Source of the DNA: Achromobacter pestifer
Lineage (GTDB): Bacteria > Pseudomonadota > Gammaproteobacteria > Burkholderiales > Burkholderiaceae_B
Length of the DNA stretch: 64,000 nt
Assembly: GCF_902859625.1 (NCBI RefSeq)
Contig: NZ_CADIJX010000012.1
Location: forward strand, 1 to 64,000
Direction of reading: 5' to 3'
Made by a program: the position numbers and the translations under genes. Of the stretch, positions 8,783-17,880 are shown piece after piece (position 1 is the stretch's first letter; each line of letters begins with the position of its first letter). The notes beneath the pieces are model-generated. The model worked only from the letters and a program-made list of their open reading frames with translations. It had not been told where the DNA came from and did no database searches.

Positions 8783-9642
8783 CCGAGGCGTCCCCTCTTG
8801 CCCGCTACGCCGTCATCGGCAACCCCATTGCGCACAGCCGCTCGCCCCAGATTCATGCGTTGTTCTCCCAGCAGACCGGCAAGCCGCTGCGCTATGAACG
8901 CCTGCTGGCGCCGGTGGATGGCTTTGCCGACGCGGTTGCCGCGTTCGTGGCCGAAGGCGGGCTGGGCTTGAACGTCACGGTGCCCTTCAAGCTGGACGCC
9001 TACGCGCTGGCGTCTGGTCGCCTGTCTGCCCGCGCCCGGCTGGCCGGCGCGGTCAACACGCTGTCCTGGCGCGATGGCGCCTGGCACGGCTGCAACACGG
9101 ATGGCGTGGGCCTGGTATCCGACCTGCTGCGCCTGGGCGTGCGCCTGACTGGCGCCTCGGTGCTGCTGGTGGGTGCCGGTGGCGCGGCCCGGGGGGTGCT
9201 GCAACCCCTGGCCGAAGCCGGCTGCGCCCGCATCCATATCGTCAACCGCACCGCGGCCAAGGCGCTGGAACTGGCCGATGCCTGGCGCGGCACCGGCGTG
9301 TCGCCCCAGACCAGGGTGACGGCCGGCGGACTGGCGGACGCCGCCCTGCCCGGCGGCTGGAACCTGGTCGTCAACGCCACGGCCAGCAGCCTGCAAGACG
9401 CCGCCCCCGACTTGCCCGCCGGCTTGTACGCGGACGGCGCGGCAGGCTACGACATGATGTACGCCGCCCAGCCCACCGCTTTCATGAAACAGGCCCAGGG
9501 CGACGGTGCCGCACTGACGGCTGATGGCCTGGGGATGCTGGTGGGCCAGGCCGCCGAGAGCTTTTTCATCTGGCACGGCGTTCGCCCCGATCCGGCTCCC
9601 GTGCTGACGGCGCTGCGCGAGGCGCTCATGACAGGAAACTAA
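8779..9642 (+). CDS. aroE: Shikimate dehydrogenase
   Basis: A 287-residue enzyme reducing 3-dehydroshikimate to shikimate with NADPH in chorismate synthesis. The N-terminal GNPIAHSRSPQIH binds substrate, K71 (NVTVPFK) and D108 (CNTDG) are the catalytic pair, and GAGGAARGV starts the NADP-binding Rossmann domain. Length is normal. It overlaps the TonB gene at ATGA. Confidence 0.97.
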   Translation: MTEASPLARYAVIGNPIAHSRSPQIHALFSQQTGKPLRYERLLAPVDGFADAVAAFVAEGGLGLNVTVPFKLDAYALASGRLSARARLAGAVNTLSWRDGAWHGCNTDGVGLVSDLLRLGVRLTGASVLLVGAGGAARGVLQPLAEAGCARIHIVNRTAAKALELADAWRGTGVSPQTRVTAGGLADAALPGGWNLVVNATASSLQDAAPDLPAGLYADGAAGYDMMYAAQPTAFMKQAQGDGAALTADGLGMLVGQAAESFFIWHGVRPDPAPVLTALREALMTGN

Positions 9643-9647
9643 GCAGC

Positions 9648-10370
9648 ATGGCGACGCGCAAGGGCCGGTCCTGGTTCCGAATCACCACCGGCGTCCTGAT
9701 GGCGCTGGTGTGCCTGATCCTGCTGTACCAATTCTGGTTGTTCGCCCAGGTGGTCTGGTACAACTACAAGGACCCCGGCAGCAGCGCGATCATGCGCGAA
9801 GAACTCTCACGCCTGCGCGAGGGCAACCCGGACTTCAAGCTGCAATATGAATGGGTGCCCTACGACAAGATCAACCGCAACCTCAAGCGCGCCGTGGTGG
9901 CCTCGGAAGACTCCAACTTCACCGAGCACGACGGCATCGAATGGGACGCCATCCGCAAGGCGTGGGAATACAACCAACGCCAGGAAGAGGCCGGGCGCAG
10001 CAAGATGCGGGGCGGCTCCACCATCACGCAGCAACTGGCCAAGAACCTGTTCCTGTCCAGCTCGCGCAGCTATATCCGCAAGGGCCAGGAACTGGTCCTG
10101 ACCTACATGATCGAACACGTCATGACCAAGGAACGGATCCTGGAGCTGTATTTGAATGTGGCGGAATGGGGCGTGGGCGTATTCGGCGCCCAGGCCGCCG
10201 CCAAGCACTACTTCAACACCACGGCCGCCAATCTGGGCGCCAGCCAGTCTGCCCGGCTTGCCGCCATGCTGCCCAACCCGCGCTTCTATGACAGCCGCCG
10301 CAATTCCAACTACCTGAACTCCCGCGTCGGCGTTCTGACCCGCCGGATGCAGATGGTTGACATCCCCTGA
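9648..10370 (+). CDS. mtgA: Monofunctional biosynthetic peptidoglycan transglycosylase
   Basis: A 240-residue GT51 glycosyltransferase that polymerises lipid II into glycan strands. One N-terminal membrane anchor (about 11-34) is followed by the family motifs EDSNFTEHDG (catalytic E87), RGGSTITQQLAKNLFL and the ELYLNVAEWG block. It starts 5 bp after aroE, an arrangement common in Burkholderiales. Confidence 0.96.
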   Translation: MATRKGRSWFRITTGVLMALVCLILLYQFWLFAQVVWYNYKDPGSSAIMREELSRLREGNPDFKLQYEWVPYDKINRNLKRAVVASEDSNFTEHDGIEWDAIRKAWEYNQRQEEAGRSKMRGGSTITQQLAKNLFLSSSRSYIRKGQELVLTYMIEHVMTKERILELYLNVAEWGVGVFGAQAAAKHYFNTTAANLGASQSARLAAMLPNPRFYDSRRNSNYLNSRVGVLTRRMQMVDIP

Positions 10371-10460
10371 TACCTGAAACCGGTTAATTCCGTCACTCCT
10401 TCCCACCCTTGGCGGCGGGATTTGTTAAGCTTTCACGTTTACGCGCTCCCTATCCTTTTC

Positions 10461-11639
10461 ATGCGTACCGCACGTCGCTACCTGGCCCGCGAGATCTATC
10501 GCTCTTGCGCAGTGGTCCTTATGGCCCTGCTGGGTCTTTTCACGTTCTTCGCGCTGGTGGACGACCTGGACAATGTGGGCGACAAGTTCTCCATGATGGC
10601 CTTGCTGTACATGCAGGCGCTGGCCATTCCCACCCGCTTGTACGACCTGCTGCCCATCGGGCTGCTGATCGGCGCGATCCTGGCGCTGGCTGGCCTGGCC
10701 CAACGCAACGAACTCGTCATCCTGCGTGTCTCGGGCGTCAGCGGCATGCGCCTCTTGCGCATGCTGTGGATCGTCACCATCCCGTTGATGATCGGCGCTG
10801 CCCTGCTGTCCGAATATGTCACCCCCTGGGCCGAGATCAAAAGCGGCGAGGCCAACCTGATGTTCCGTGGCAGGGCCGGCGGCGACCGCCTGAATAGTGG
10901 CTACTGGTTCAAGGAACCCACCGCCAACGGCGGCACCCGCATCATCAATATCGGCGAATTGAAGGGCGACGGCCAAGTGGCCAACATCACCCTGTACGAA
11001 TTCAAGAAGGACCTGACGCTGTCCGTCCTGTCCACGGCGCCCACCGGCCTGTTCGCCCACGGCGACCTGGTGCTGAAGGACGTCTCGCAAACCAAGCTGG
11101 ACGACCACGCCGCCGAGGCCCTGGCCGACGCCCGCCCGCCCAAGAACCCGCCCGCCACCGTCGAAAAAGTACCCGAGCGCACGGTGGACACCACCCTCAG
11201 CGCCGAACGCCTGCTGGCTCGCGTGCTGACCCCGGAACGCATGTCCATCGTCACCTTGCTGGACTATGTGGAGTATTTGCGCGACAACCAGCTGCAATAT
11301 GGTCGACAGGTTGTCGCCCTGTGGCGCAAACTGGCGTATCCGTTCACCTTGCTGGTGATGATCACGATCGCCGCCCCGATCGGCCTGATGCAAACGCGCC
11401 GCGGCGGCGTAGGCGCCAAGGTCTTCATCGGCATCCTGCTGGGCGTCGGCTTCTTCATGCTGAACCAGTTGGCCCTGAACGTAGGCATGCTGGGCAAATG
11501 GCCGCCCTGGCTGACCGCCCTGGGCCCGAACCTCGGCGCCATGATCCTGGCGCTGGGCGCCATGAGCTACATGGAATACCGCCATACCATTACCCGGTTC
11601 GTCCAACAACGCTGGCCTTGGAGCAAGAGTCCCGCATGA
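10461..11639 (+). CDS. lptG: LPS export ABC transporter permease LptG
   Basis: A 392-residue inner-membrane protein of the LptF/LptG family, with six helices around a large periplasmic jellyroll domain (about 100-265). It extracts LPS with LptB and LptF. The C-terminal LWRKLAYPFTLLVMI block favours LptG over LptF. The ATG at 10461 (MRTARRYLAREI) is preferred to an upstream in-frame ATG at 10422 that would add thirteen implausible residues. No lptF is adjacent, although the pair is often together. It overlaps apaH at ATGA. Confidence 0.88.
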   Translation: MRTARRYLAREIYRSCAVVLMALLGLFTFFALVDDLDNVGDKFSMMALLYMQALAIPTRLYDLLPIGLLIGAILALAGLAQRNELVILRVSGVSGMRLLRMLWIVTIPLMIGAALLSEYVTPWAEIKSGEANLMFRGRAGGDRLNSGYWFKEPTANGGTRIINIGELKGDGQVANITLYEFKKDLTLSVLSTAPTGLFAHGDLVLKDVSQTKLDDHAAEALADARPPKNPPATVEKVPERTVDTTLSAERLLARVLTPERMSIVTLLDYVEYLRDNQLQYGRQVVALWRKLAYPFTLLVMITIAAPIGLMQTRRGGVGAKVFIGILLGVGFFMLNQLALNVGMLGKWPPWLTALGPNLGAMILALGAMSYMEYRHTITRFVQQRWPWSKSPA

Positions 11640-12469
11640 ACGGCAGTATCTGGATGATCGGCGACGTGCAGGGATGCTGCTCGCCGCTGGATCGCTTGCT
11701 GGCCCACCCCGACCTGGTCGGCGACCCGCAGTCGCGCTTCTGGTTCGCTGGCGACCTGGTCAACCGCGGCCCGCAGTCGCTGGAAACCCTGCGTCGCATC
11801 ATCGACCTGGGCGACCGTGCGACGACGGTGCTGGGCAATCATGACCTGCATCTGCTGGCGGCCGCCGCCGGGGTGCGCAAGCCCTCAAAATCGGACACGC
11901 TCGACGACATTCTTCGCGCGCCGGACGCGGCCGACCTGATCAATTGGCTGCGCTTCCGGCCCCTGGCCCATTTCGAGCACAACCATTTGCTGGTGCACGC
12001 GGGCACGCTGGCCAAATGGGACGTCGCCAAGACCTTGTCCCTGGCTGGCGAGGTGCAAGACGCGCTGCGCGGCCCGAATTGGCACAAAGCACTGCAAAAG
12101 ATGTATGGCAACGAGCCGGCCACGTGGAAGGAAGACCACAAGGGCGGCAAGCGGATGCGCGTCATCATCAACGCATTGACGCGGATCCGCCTGTGCACGC
12201 CCAACGGGCATATGGAATTTGCCACCAAAGTGGCGCCTGGCGCCTGGCCCCCCGGCCTGGTGCCATGGTTTGACGTCCCGAACCGCGCGACACGCAACGT
12301 GACGACGGTTTTTGGCCATTGGTCGACGCTGGGCCTGTTGCAGCGGCCCGACGTGATCTGCCTGGACACCGGCTGCGTATGGGGCGGCGCCTTGACCGCG
12401 CTACGGCTGCAAGACCGGAAACTCGTGCAGATAAAGTGCTCGCAGTTCCAAAACCCCCTATCCGAGTAA
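11636..12469 (+). CDS. apaH: Bis(5'-nucleosyl)-tetraphosphatase, symmetrical
   Basis: A 277-residue calcineurin-like phosphoesterase that splits Ap4A into two ADP and may also decap RNA. Metal-binding motifs are all present: GDVQGC, GDLVNRGP and GNHDLHLL. The start is the ATG overlapping the lptG stop. The gene is followed directly by two palindromic repeats. Confidence 0.95.
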   Translation: MNGSIWMIGDVQGCCSPLDRLLAHPDLVGDPQSRFWFAGDLVNRGPQSLETLRRIIDLGDRATTVLGNHDLHLLAAAAGVRKPSKSDTLDDILRAPDAADLINWLRFRPLAHFEHNHLLVHAGTLAKWDVAKTLSLAGEVQDALRGPNWHKALQKMYGNEPATWKEDHKGGKRMRVIINALTRIRLCTPNGHMEFATKVAPGAWPPGLVPWFDVPNRATRNVTTVFGHWSTLGLLQRPDVICLDTGCVWGGALTALRLQDRKLVQIKCSQFQNPLSE

Positions 12470-12472
12470 AAC

Positions 12473-12622
12473 CGTAGGATGGGTGAAGCGCGGCAACCCC
12501 GTCATCAGAATGACGACATTCAGCGCGCGCAACCCATCAGGGTGGCAGGCATCAATGATGGGTTACGTGCGGCATGCGTCAGCGTGCGCAGGGATACCCG
12601 AACGCACTTCACCCATCCTACG
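12473..12622. repeat. Nested palindromic intergenic repeat, complete copy 3
   Basis: Outer arms are CGTAGGATGGGTGAAGCGCG at the left and CACTTCACCCATCCTACG at the right. An inner pair AACCCATCA ... TGATGGGTTACGTGCGGCA lies between. It sits between the convergent apaH and amino acid transporter operons, where it could act as a bidirectional terminator. Confidence 0.85.
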
Positions 12623-12628
12623 AGTGTT

Positions 12629-12699
12629 CCGTAGGATGGGTGAAGCGCGGCAAACCCGTCATCAGAATGACGGCGTTCAGCGCGCGCAACCCATCAGCC
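12629..12699. repeat. Nested palindromic intergenic repeat, left half only (copy 4)
   Basis: It repeats the first 70 bases of copy 3 (CGTAGGATGGGTGAAGCGCG, CCGTCATCAGAATGACG, AACCCATCAG) and then stops. This suggests a partial duplication of the unit next to it. Confidence 0.8.
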
Positions 12700-12722
12700 C
12701 CCTCCCCGCCCCAACCCCCCCC

Positions 12723-13448
12723 TCAATGCCGGATTTCAGCCAGGAATTTCTGCGCTCTTGCGGTCGCTGGCCGCTGGAAGAAGTCCTCGGGCTTGCCCGT
12801 TTCCACGATCCTGCCGGCATCCATGAACCACACGCGATCGGCGACTTCCCGCGCGAAGCCCATCTCGTGCGTCACACACACCATGGTCATACCGTCTTTC
12901 GCCAGCCCCTTCATGACCTGAAGCACCTCGCCCACCATCTCGGGGTCCAGCGCGCTGGTCGGTTCATCGAACAACATCACGGGCGGGTTCATCGCCAGCG
13001 CGCGTGCGATGGCCACGCGCTGTTGCTGGCCGCCTGACAGCTGGGCGGGATAGGCATCAGCCTTGTGGGACAGGCCGACGCGCTCCAGCAATTGCATCGC
13101 GCGATCACGGGCCTCAGCCCGGCGGGCGCGTTTGAGTTGCAACGGGGCCAGCATCAGGTTTTCCAGCACCGACAGGTGCGGGAACAGGTTGAACTGCTGG
13201 AACACGAAGCCGATGTGGCTGCGCAATTGGTCCAGGTGGACCTTGGGGCCATAGATATCCTGCCCGTTGACCTCGATGACGCCCTTCTGGATGGGTTCCA
13301 GGCGGTTGACGGTACGGATCAGGGTGGACTTGCCGGAGCCCGACGGGCCGCATACCACCACGACCTCGCCTTGCGTCACCTGCTCGGTCACGTCGGCCAG
13401 CGCCTGATACTCGCCATACCACTTCTGCACTTGGGAAAATCGGATCAT
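12723..13448 (-). CDS. Polar amino acid ABC transporter ATP-binding protein (GltL/GlnQ-like)
   Basis: A 241-residue ATPase of the PAAT family. Walker A GPSGSGKST is at 34-42, LSGGQQQR is the signature, and MLFDEPTSALD contains Walker B. It is the last gene of a six-gene minus-strand operon and overlaps the permease before it by 4 bp. Closest family resemblance is to glutamate/aspartate systems, but the real substrate is probably set by the enzymes encoded upstream. Confidence 0.94.
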   Translation of the reverse strand: MIRFSQVQKWYGEYQALADVTEQVTQGEVVVVCGPSGSGKSTLIRTVNRLEPIQKGVIEVNGQDIYGPKVHLDQLRSHIGFVFQQFNLFPHLSVLENLMLAPLQLKRARRAEARDRAMQLLERVGLSHKADAYPAQLSGGQQQRVAIARALAMNPPVMLFDEPTSALDPEMVGEVLQVMKGLAKDGMTMVCVTHEMGFAREVADRVWFMDAGRIVETGKPEDFFQRPATARAQKFLAEIRH

Positions 13449-14161
13449 GTCGGCACCACTTTGGGGGCAGCCGCAAGCCCGGCACGCCGTCTGCCGATAC
13501 GTCGTTCGGTCAGGTGCACCAATGAGCTCAGGCCAAAATTCAAGATGAAATAGGTCATCGCCAGCAAGCCGAACACTTCAAACGGCTTGGTCAGCAACAC
13601 GCTGTTGATCTGGTTCGCGGCGTAGGTCAGTTCCTGCACGCTGATCACATAGGCCAGCGACGTTTCCTTCACCGTCGACACGAACTGGCTCAGCATGCTG
13701 GGCAGCATGTTGTAGAGCGCCTGCGGCAGGATCACGCGCCGCATCGTTTGCAGGTACGACAGACCCAGCGCGCGGCTGGCCTCCTGCTGCCCGGGAGGCA
13801 GCGCCTGGATGCCGGCCCGGATGATCTCGGCCAGGTAGGCGCTTTCGTAGCAGACCAGCGCCACCACCATCGTCGTGGTGCCCGCCACGGGCCGGCCGAT
13901 GATGATCGGCACGAAGAAATATGCCCAGAAAATGAACATCAAGAGCGGCAGGCCGCGCACCAGATACACCACCGCCGACGCCGGCCAGTAGAAGATGCGG
14001 TACGGGCTGATGCGGCCCAACGCCAATAGCACGCCGCAAGGCAATGCCAGGGCCAGGCTGATCGCGGCCAATCCCAAGGTAGCGACCAGGCCGCCCACCG
14101 GCCCGTGTGGATACTGCCCGATCAGCAGCAACAACCAGTTGTCTTTCAGTATGTCCCACAT
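13445..14161 (-). CDS. Polar amino acid ABC transporter permease (GltK-like)
   Basis: A 238-residue membrane protein of the His/Glu/Gln/Arg permease family. The coupling loop is GQQEASRALGLSYLQTMRRVILPQ. It is one of two permeases, separated by a single base from the other, and would form a heterodimeric channel with it. Confidence 0.93.
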   Translation of the reverse strand: MWDILKDNWLLLLIGQYPHGPVGGLVATLGLAAISLALALPCGVLLALGRISPYRIFYWPASAVVYLVRGLPLLMFIFWAYFFVPIIIGRPVAGTTTMVVALVCYESAYLAEIIRAGIQALPPGQQEASRALGLSYLQTMRRVILPQALYNMLPSMLSQFVSTVKETSLAYVISVQELTYAANQINSVLLTKPFEVFGLLAMTYFILNFGLSSLVHLTERRIGRRRAGLAAAPKVVPT

Positions 14162-14162
14162 G

Positions 14163-14864
14163 TCAGCGCACCCCCAGCGGACGGTAACGTCGTTGCAAGA
14201 GCGCGCCGCCGCCCATGATGATGAATGACAGCACCAGATAGATGACCGTCACCACGGCATAGGCCTCGAAGGTGCGGAACGTGTAGTTCTCGACCTCGCG
14301 TCCGGCAGCGGTCAACTCGGTCACGCCGATCGCCATCGCCAGGCTGGTGTTCTTCAACAGCAGCAGCGTCTGGTTGAGCAGCGGCGGAATCGCAATGCGA
14401 AACGCTTGCGGCAAGATGACCTTGCGCATGGTCTTCAGGAAGCTCAGGCCCAGCGCCCGCGACGCCTCGACCTGCCCCGGCGGGATGCCGCGCACCGCGC
14501 TGCGCAGGTCTTCGCAGATGTAGGCCGACATCACCAGCGCGATCGCGATGCAGGAAAGGATGAATTCACTGCCGTGGCTGTTGAGCCAGTCAGTCGCGGC
14601 TTGCGGCAGCAGCGCCGGCACGCCGAAATACCAGAACAGAATGTGCACCAGCATGGGCACGTTGCGGTGGAACGCGACATACACCGCGATCAACCCGTTG
14701 GCCACGGGCGAGCCTGTCAGGCGGATCACCGCCAGCAGGCTACCCACGAAGAACGCCAGAACCCAGGCCAGCCCGGCCAGCGCCAGGGTGGTGATGAACC
14801 CCCTGAGCAGCCATGCCGGATACTCGCCCTGGAAAATGGCGCTGAAGTCGAAAACGTAATGCAT
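14163..14864 (-). CDS. Polar amino acid ABC transporter permease (GltJ-like)
   Basis: A 233-residue membrane protein of the same permease family, with the coupling loop GQVEASRALGLSFLKTMR. The N terminus (MHYVFDFSAIFQGEYPAWLLRG) is of GltJ type. It lies 28 bp after the binding-protein gene. Confidence 0.93.
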   Translation of the reverse strand: MHYVFDFSAIFQGEYPAWLLRGFITTLALAGLAWVLAFFVGSLLAVIRLTGSPVANGLIAVYVAFHRNVPMLVHILFWYFGVPALLPQAATDWLNSHGSEFILSCIAIALVMSAYICEDLRSAVRGIPPGQVEASRALGLSFLKTMRKVILPQAFRIAIPPLLNQTLLLLKNTSLAMAIGVTELTAAGREVENYTFRTFEAYAVVTVIYLVLSFIIMGGGALLQRRYRPLGVR

Positions 14865-14892
14865 CGAAGCAGGCTCCAGCGCGCGCGGCGCG

Positions 14893-15720
14893 TCAACCCT
14901 TGATGGCTTCGATGCGGAAGTCGCGCTTCATGTTGAACTGCGTGCCGGCGCCAAACCATTTATCAAAGGTCTTGGCGGCCTGGCCCGACGCTTCCATGCC
15001 GTCCAGCACCTTGTTCACCTGATTCAGCATGGCGGTGTCGCCACGGCGCACCCCCATGCCCCAGGGTTCAACGAACAACGCGGGCTCCAGGATCTTGACG
15101 GGCACCGCGCTGGTGGCCGCTTGATGCTGCAACTTCACCAACATCAGTTCTGACCCCACGAAGCCGCTGACCTTGCCTTGCTGCAAGGCCAGGAAGGCAC
15201 CGCTGGGATCTTTGAAGGTCACAGGTTCGACGTTGGGAATGTTCTTGCGCGCGCCCTGCTCCGACGACGAGCCGCGCACGGCGCTGATGCGCTTGCCGGC
15301 CAGATCCGCCGGCGCCTTCCAGTCCTTTTCGGAATCCCGCGCCAGGATCTTTTGCAGACTCACAAAGTGCTGGTGCGAATAGTCGATCTGCTGCGCGCGC
15401 TCCGGACTCCAGCCCAGATTGGCCGCCACGACGTCGACGCGCCCGGCAATCAATTCGGGAATGCGGGCCTCGACGGCGATCAGCTTCAACTCCAGCGGCA
15501 CGCCCAGGCTGTCGGCCACCGCCTGGCACATGTCGACTTCGTAGCCCACGATGGCGCGGGTCTTCGGGTCTTGGAAACTGAAGGGCTCGGCGGTACCCAT
15601 GGTGCCGCAGATGAATTTGCCCCGGGCCTTGATGTCCTGCACCGTGTCCGCGTGCGCGGCGGGCGCCAGCGTGGCGGCAAGGCCGACGGCGGCGACGAAA
15701 GTGGCGATCGATGTCTTCAT
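14893..15720 (-). CDS. Polar amino acid ABC transporter substrate-binding protein
   Basis: A 275-residue class II binding protein (SBP_bac_3). The signal peptide cleaves after A24 (AHA/D). The ATG at 15720 is chosen because it starts a proper signal peptide (MKTSIATF); the frame is open 54 bases further up without one. It lies between the aminotransferase and permease genes, and its ligand is presumably an amino acid that the aminotransferase uses. Confidence 0.92.
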   Translation of the reverse strand: MKTSIATFVAAVGLAATLAPAAHADTVQDIKARGKFICGTMGTAEPFSFQDPKTRAIVGYEVDMCQAVADSLGVPLELKLIAVEARIPELIAGRVDVVAANLGWSPERAQQIDYSHQHFVSLQKILARDSEKDWKAPADLAGKRISAVRGSSSEQGARKNIPNVEPVTFKDPSGAFLALQQGKVSGFVGSELMLVKLQHQAATSAVPVKILEPALFVEPWGMGVRRGDTAMLNQVNKVLDGMEASGQAAKTFDKWFGAGTQFNMKRDFRIEAIKG

Positions 15721-15778
15721 GGTATTTCCCCTTGGAATATTGGTATGGGTACTGCCGGCAAAACCTGCGTTCAACCGT

Positions 15779-16996
15779 TCAACTCAAGGCCGCACACGCC
15801 TCACGGATGCGGCGGCAGCCTTCTTCGATGTTCTCCATGGAGGTCGCGAAACTCAACCGCAGATACGGCGACAGGCCATAGGCCGCGCCGTCCAGCACTG
15901 CGACACCCGCCTCGTCCAACAGGAACATCACGACGTCCAGATCGTTCTCAAGGACTCGGCCAGCCGCCGTGCGCTTGCCCAACAAGCCGTCCACCGACGG
16001 ATAGACGTAGAACGCGCCCTGCGGCAACGGGCAACGAATGCCCGGCACCGCGTTCAGCAGTGCCACGATGCGGTCGCGGCGTTCATGAAACACGGCGGCA
16101 GCCTCACCGACGCAGCGTTGATCGGCGGTCAGCGCGACGCGCGCGGCGGCCTGACTGATGGCGCTGACGCAGCTGGTGCTTTGTGAGATCAGCGTGGCCA
16201 TCGCCTTGATCAGCGGCTTGGGGCCGCCCGCGTAACCCAAACGCCAACCCGTCATCGCATAGGCCTTGGATACGCCATTGATGGTCAGCGTGCGGCCCGC
16301 CAGCGCGGGCACGACGGTGGCAGGCGACGCATGGCGTGCCTCGCCGTAGGCCAGGTGTTCGTAGATCTCGTCGGTCATCAGCCAGACCTGCGGATGACGC
16401 GACAGCACCTCACCCAGCGCGCGCAACTCGTCCGCGCTGTACATCGCGCCGGTGGGGTTGCTGGGCGTGTTCAGCAGCAACCATTTGGTGCGTGGCGTGA
16501 TGGCCTGCGCCAACGCTTGCGGCGTCAGCTTGAAGCCGTCCGATTCCGGGCAGGCCACCACCACGGGCGTGCCATCATTGACCAGCACCATGTCCGGGTA
16601 CGACACCCAGTACGGCGCGGGGATGATGACTTCATCGCCCGCTTGCACGGTGGCTGCCAGCGCGGTGAAGATCAGCTGTTTGGCGCCCACCCCGACGATG
16701 ACTTCGTCCAGTCCGTATTCCAGGGCGTTTTCGCGCAGGAACTTGGCGCGCACGGCTTCCAGCAGCGGCTTGGCGCCTGCGGAAGACGTGTAGCGGATAT
16801 CGCCGCTGTTGAGCGCATCGATGCCCGCCTGCACGATATGCGCGGGCGTGGGCAGATCGGGTTCGCCCACCGTGAAGTCAACGATGTCGCGGCCTTGGGC
16901 GCGCAACTGGTCGACGCGCGTCTTGGCGGCCATGCTGGGCGACGGCTTGATGGCGCGGGCGCGCTCGGCCAGGAACTCGTTGGCCAGCTGGCTCAT
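15779..16996 (-). CDS. Class I/II pyridoxal-phosphate aminotransferase (aspartate aminotransferase-like)
   Basis: A 405-residue fold-type I aminotransferase. The Schiff-base lysine is K244 (GVSKAYAMTGWR), with NTPSNPTG and TDEIYEHL as cofactor and substrate motifs and a C-terminal arginine in LRLSFATS. It is sandwiched between an RraA-family gene, which it overlaps by 4 bp, and the binding-protein gene. It therefore probably converts the imported amino acid to a 2-oxo acid (inference). Confidence 0.92.
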   Translation of the reverse strand: MSQLANEFLAERARAIKPSPSMAAKTRVDQLRAQGRDIVDFTVGEPDLPTPAHIVQAGIDALNSGDIRYTSSAGAKPLLEAVRAKFLRENALEYGLDEVIVGVGAKQLIFTALAATVQAGDEVIIPAPYWVSYPDMVLVNDGTPVVVACPESDGFKLTPQALAQAITPRTKWLLLNTPSNPTGAMYSADELRALGEVLSRHPQVWLMTDEIYEHLAYGEARHASPATVVPALAGRTLTINGVSKAYAMTGWRLGYAGGPKPLIKAMATLISQSTSCVSAISQAAARVALTADQRCVGEAAAVFHERRDRIVALLNAVPGIRCPLPQGAFYVYPSVDGLLGKRTAAGRVLENDLDVVMFLLDEAGVAVLDGAAYGLSPYLRLSFATSMENIEEGCRRIREACAALS

Positions 16997-17667
16997 GCCA
17001 GCCCCCTGGCGGCAAAGGCAGCCTGCATCCAGCTTTGCGTTTTGTCGCCGTTGGCGATCTCGGCCATGATGCGCTCTTCCTTGGCCGCATGAGCGTGCGC
17101 GGCGGCAATCAGTGCTTCAGCCTCGTACGGTGCAAAGCTGACCAGCCCGTCTTCGTCGCCCACCAGGATGTCGCCGGGGTTGATGACCTGGCCTCCGATG
17201 GACACGGGTACGTTGACTTCGCCCGGGCCGTCTTTGTACGGGCCCCGGTGAATATGGCCGCGCGCATAACAAGGAAAGCTGTCGGCCTCGAACGCGGCCA
17301 CGTCGCGGATCGCACCGTCGACCACCACGCCTGCGCAGCCATGAATCTGCAAATAGCGCTTCATGATTTCGCCCAATACGGCGTTGGACAAGTCCCCGCC
17401 CGCGTCCACCACCAGCACGTGGCCGGGCTGGATCTGCATCATCGCCTTGTAGATCAGCAGGTTGTCGCCCGGACGGGTCTTGACCGTGAGCGCGGTGCCC
17501 ACCAGCTTGCCGCGGCCGTTGTAGCGGCGCAGGCCGGCAATACCTTCGCGGCGCGCAAGGTTGTCGCTGAGGTGGGGCGTGACGATGCCTGCCAGGGCTT
17601 CAAGGACGGCGGCGGGAGCTACGGGGGAAGCCGGCAATTGGCGTGCGCCGGTGAGGATAGTGGCCAT
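16993..17667 (-). CDS. RraA / 4-hydroxy-4-methyl-2-oxoglutarate aldolase family protein
   Basis: A 224-residue member of the RraA-like fold. The GAIRD motif (R121-D122), GGDLSNAVLGE and the PGD box are those of metal-dependent HMG/CHA aldolases, which release pyruvate and also decarboxylate oxaloacetate. The ATG at 17667 (MATILTG) has AGGA 12 bases upstream; longer readings run into the regulatory region. As first gene of the operon with an aminotransferase and amino acid importer, it more likely acts as a catabolic aldolase than as an RNase E inhibitor. The exact substrate is unproven. Confidence 0.83.
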   Translation of the reverse strand: MATILTGARQLPASPVAPAAVLEALAGIVTPHLSDNLARREGIAGLRRYNGRGKLVGTALTVKTRPGDNLLIYKAMMQIQPGHVLVVDAGGDLSNAVLGEIMKRYLQIHGCAGVVVDGAIRDVAAFEADSFPCYARGHIHRGPYKDGPGEVNVPVSIGGQVINPGDILVGDEDGLVSFAPYEAEALIAAAHAHAAKEERIMAEIANGDKTQSWMQAAFAARGLA

Positions 17668-17820
17668 GACGATCTGCAAATTCCTGAGTCGGAAGCCGCC
17701 GCAAGCCCGGAACGTTTTTCCGGCCCCGGCCGGCCGGGAATGAATCAGATGGCATGTTGCGAGGTTTTCCGTTTCCGAAAAAGGGATTAAATTTCCACGA
17801 ACCTCATCGCTTTTTGGAAT

Positions 17821-17838
17821 ATAAGGGTTAGCCCTTAT
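17821..17838. promoter_or_regulatory. Palindromic operator candidate in the LysR/RraA divergent region
   Basis: Perfect seven-base inverted repeat ATAAGGG-TTAG-CCCTTAT lies 43 bp before the LysR start and 154 bp before the rraA-like start. It is AT-rich and centred in a 213-bp divergent promoter region, the usual place for an autoregulating LysR binding site. Near it are TTTCGGAA-like repeats at 17841-17852. Confidence 0.6.
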
Positions 17839-17880
17839 CGGAAATTTCGGAATGAACCTGAACCTGGGCGGACCCGCCGC

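Noticed and set aside
12723..15720. Plain assignment as the glutamate/aspartate importer gltIJKL
   Set aside because: Sequence resemblance is real, but the operon begins with an aldolase-family enzyme and an aminotransferase, so naming the substrate would go beyond the evidence.
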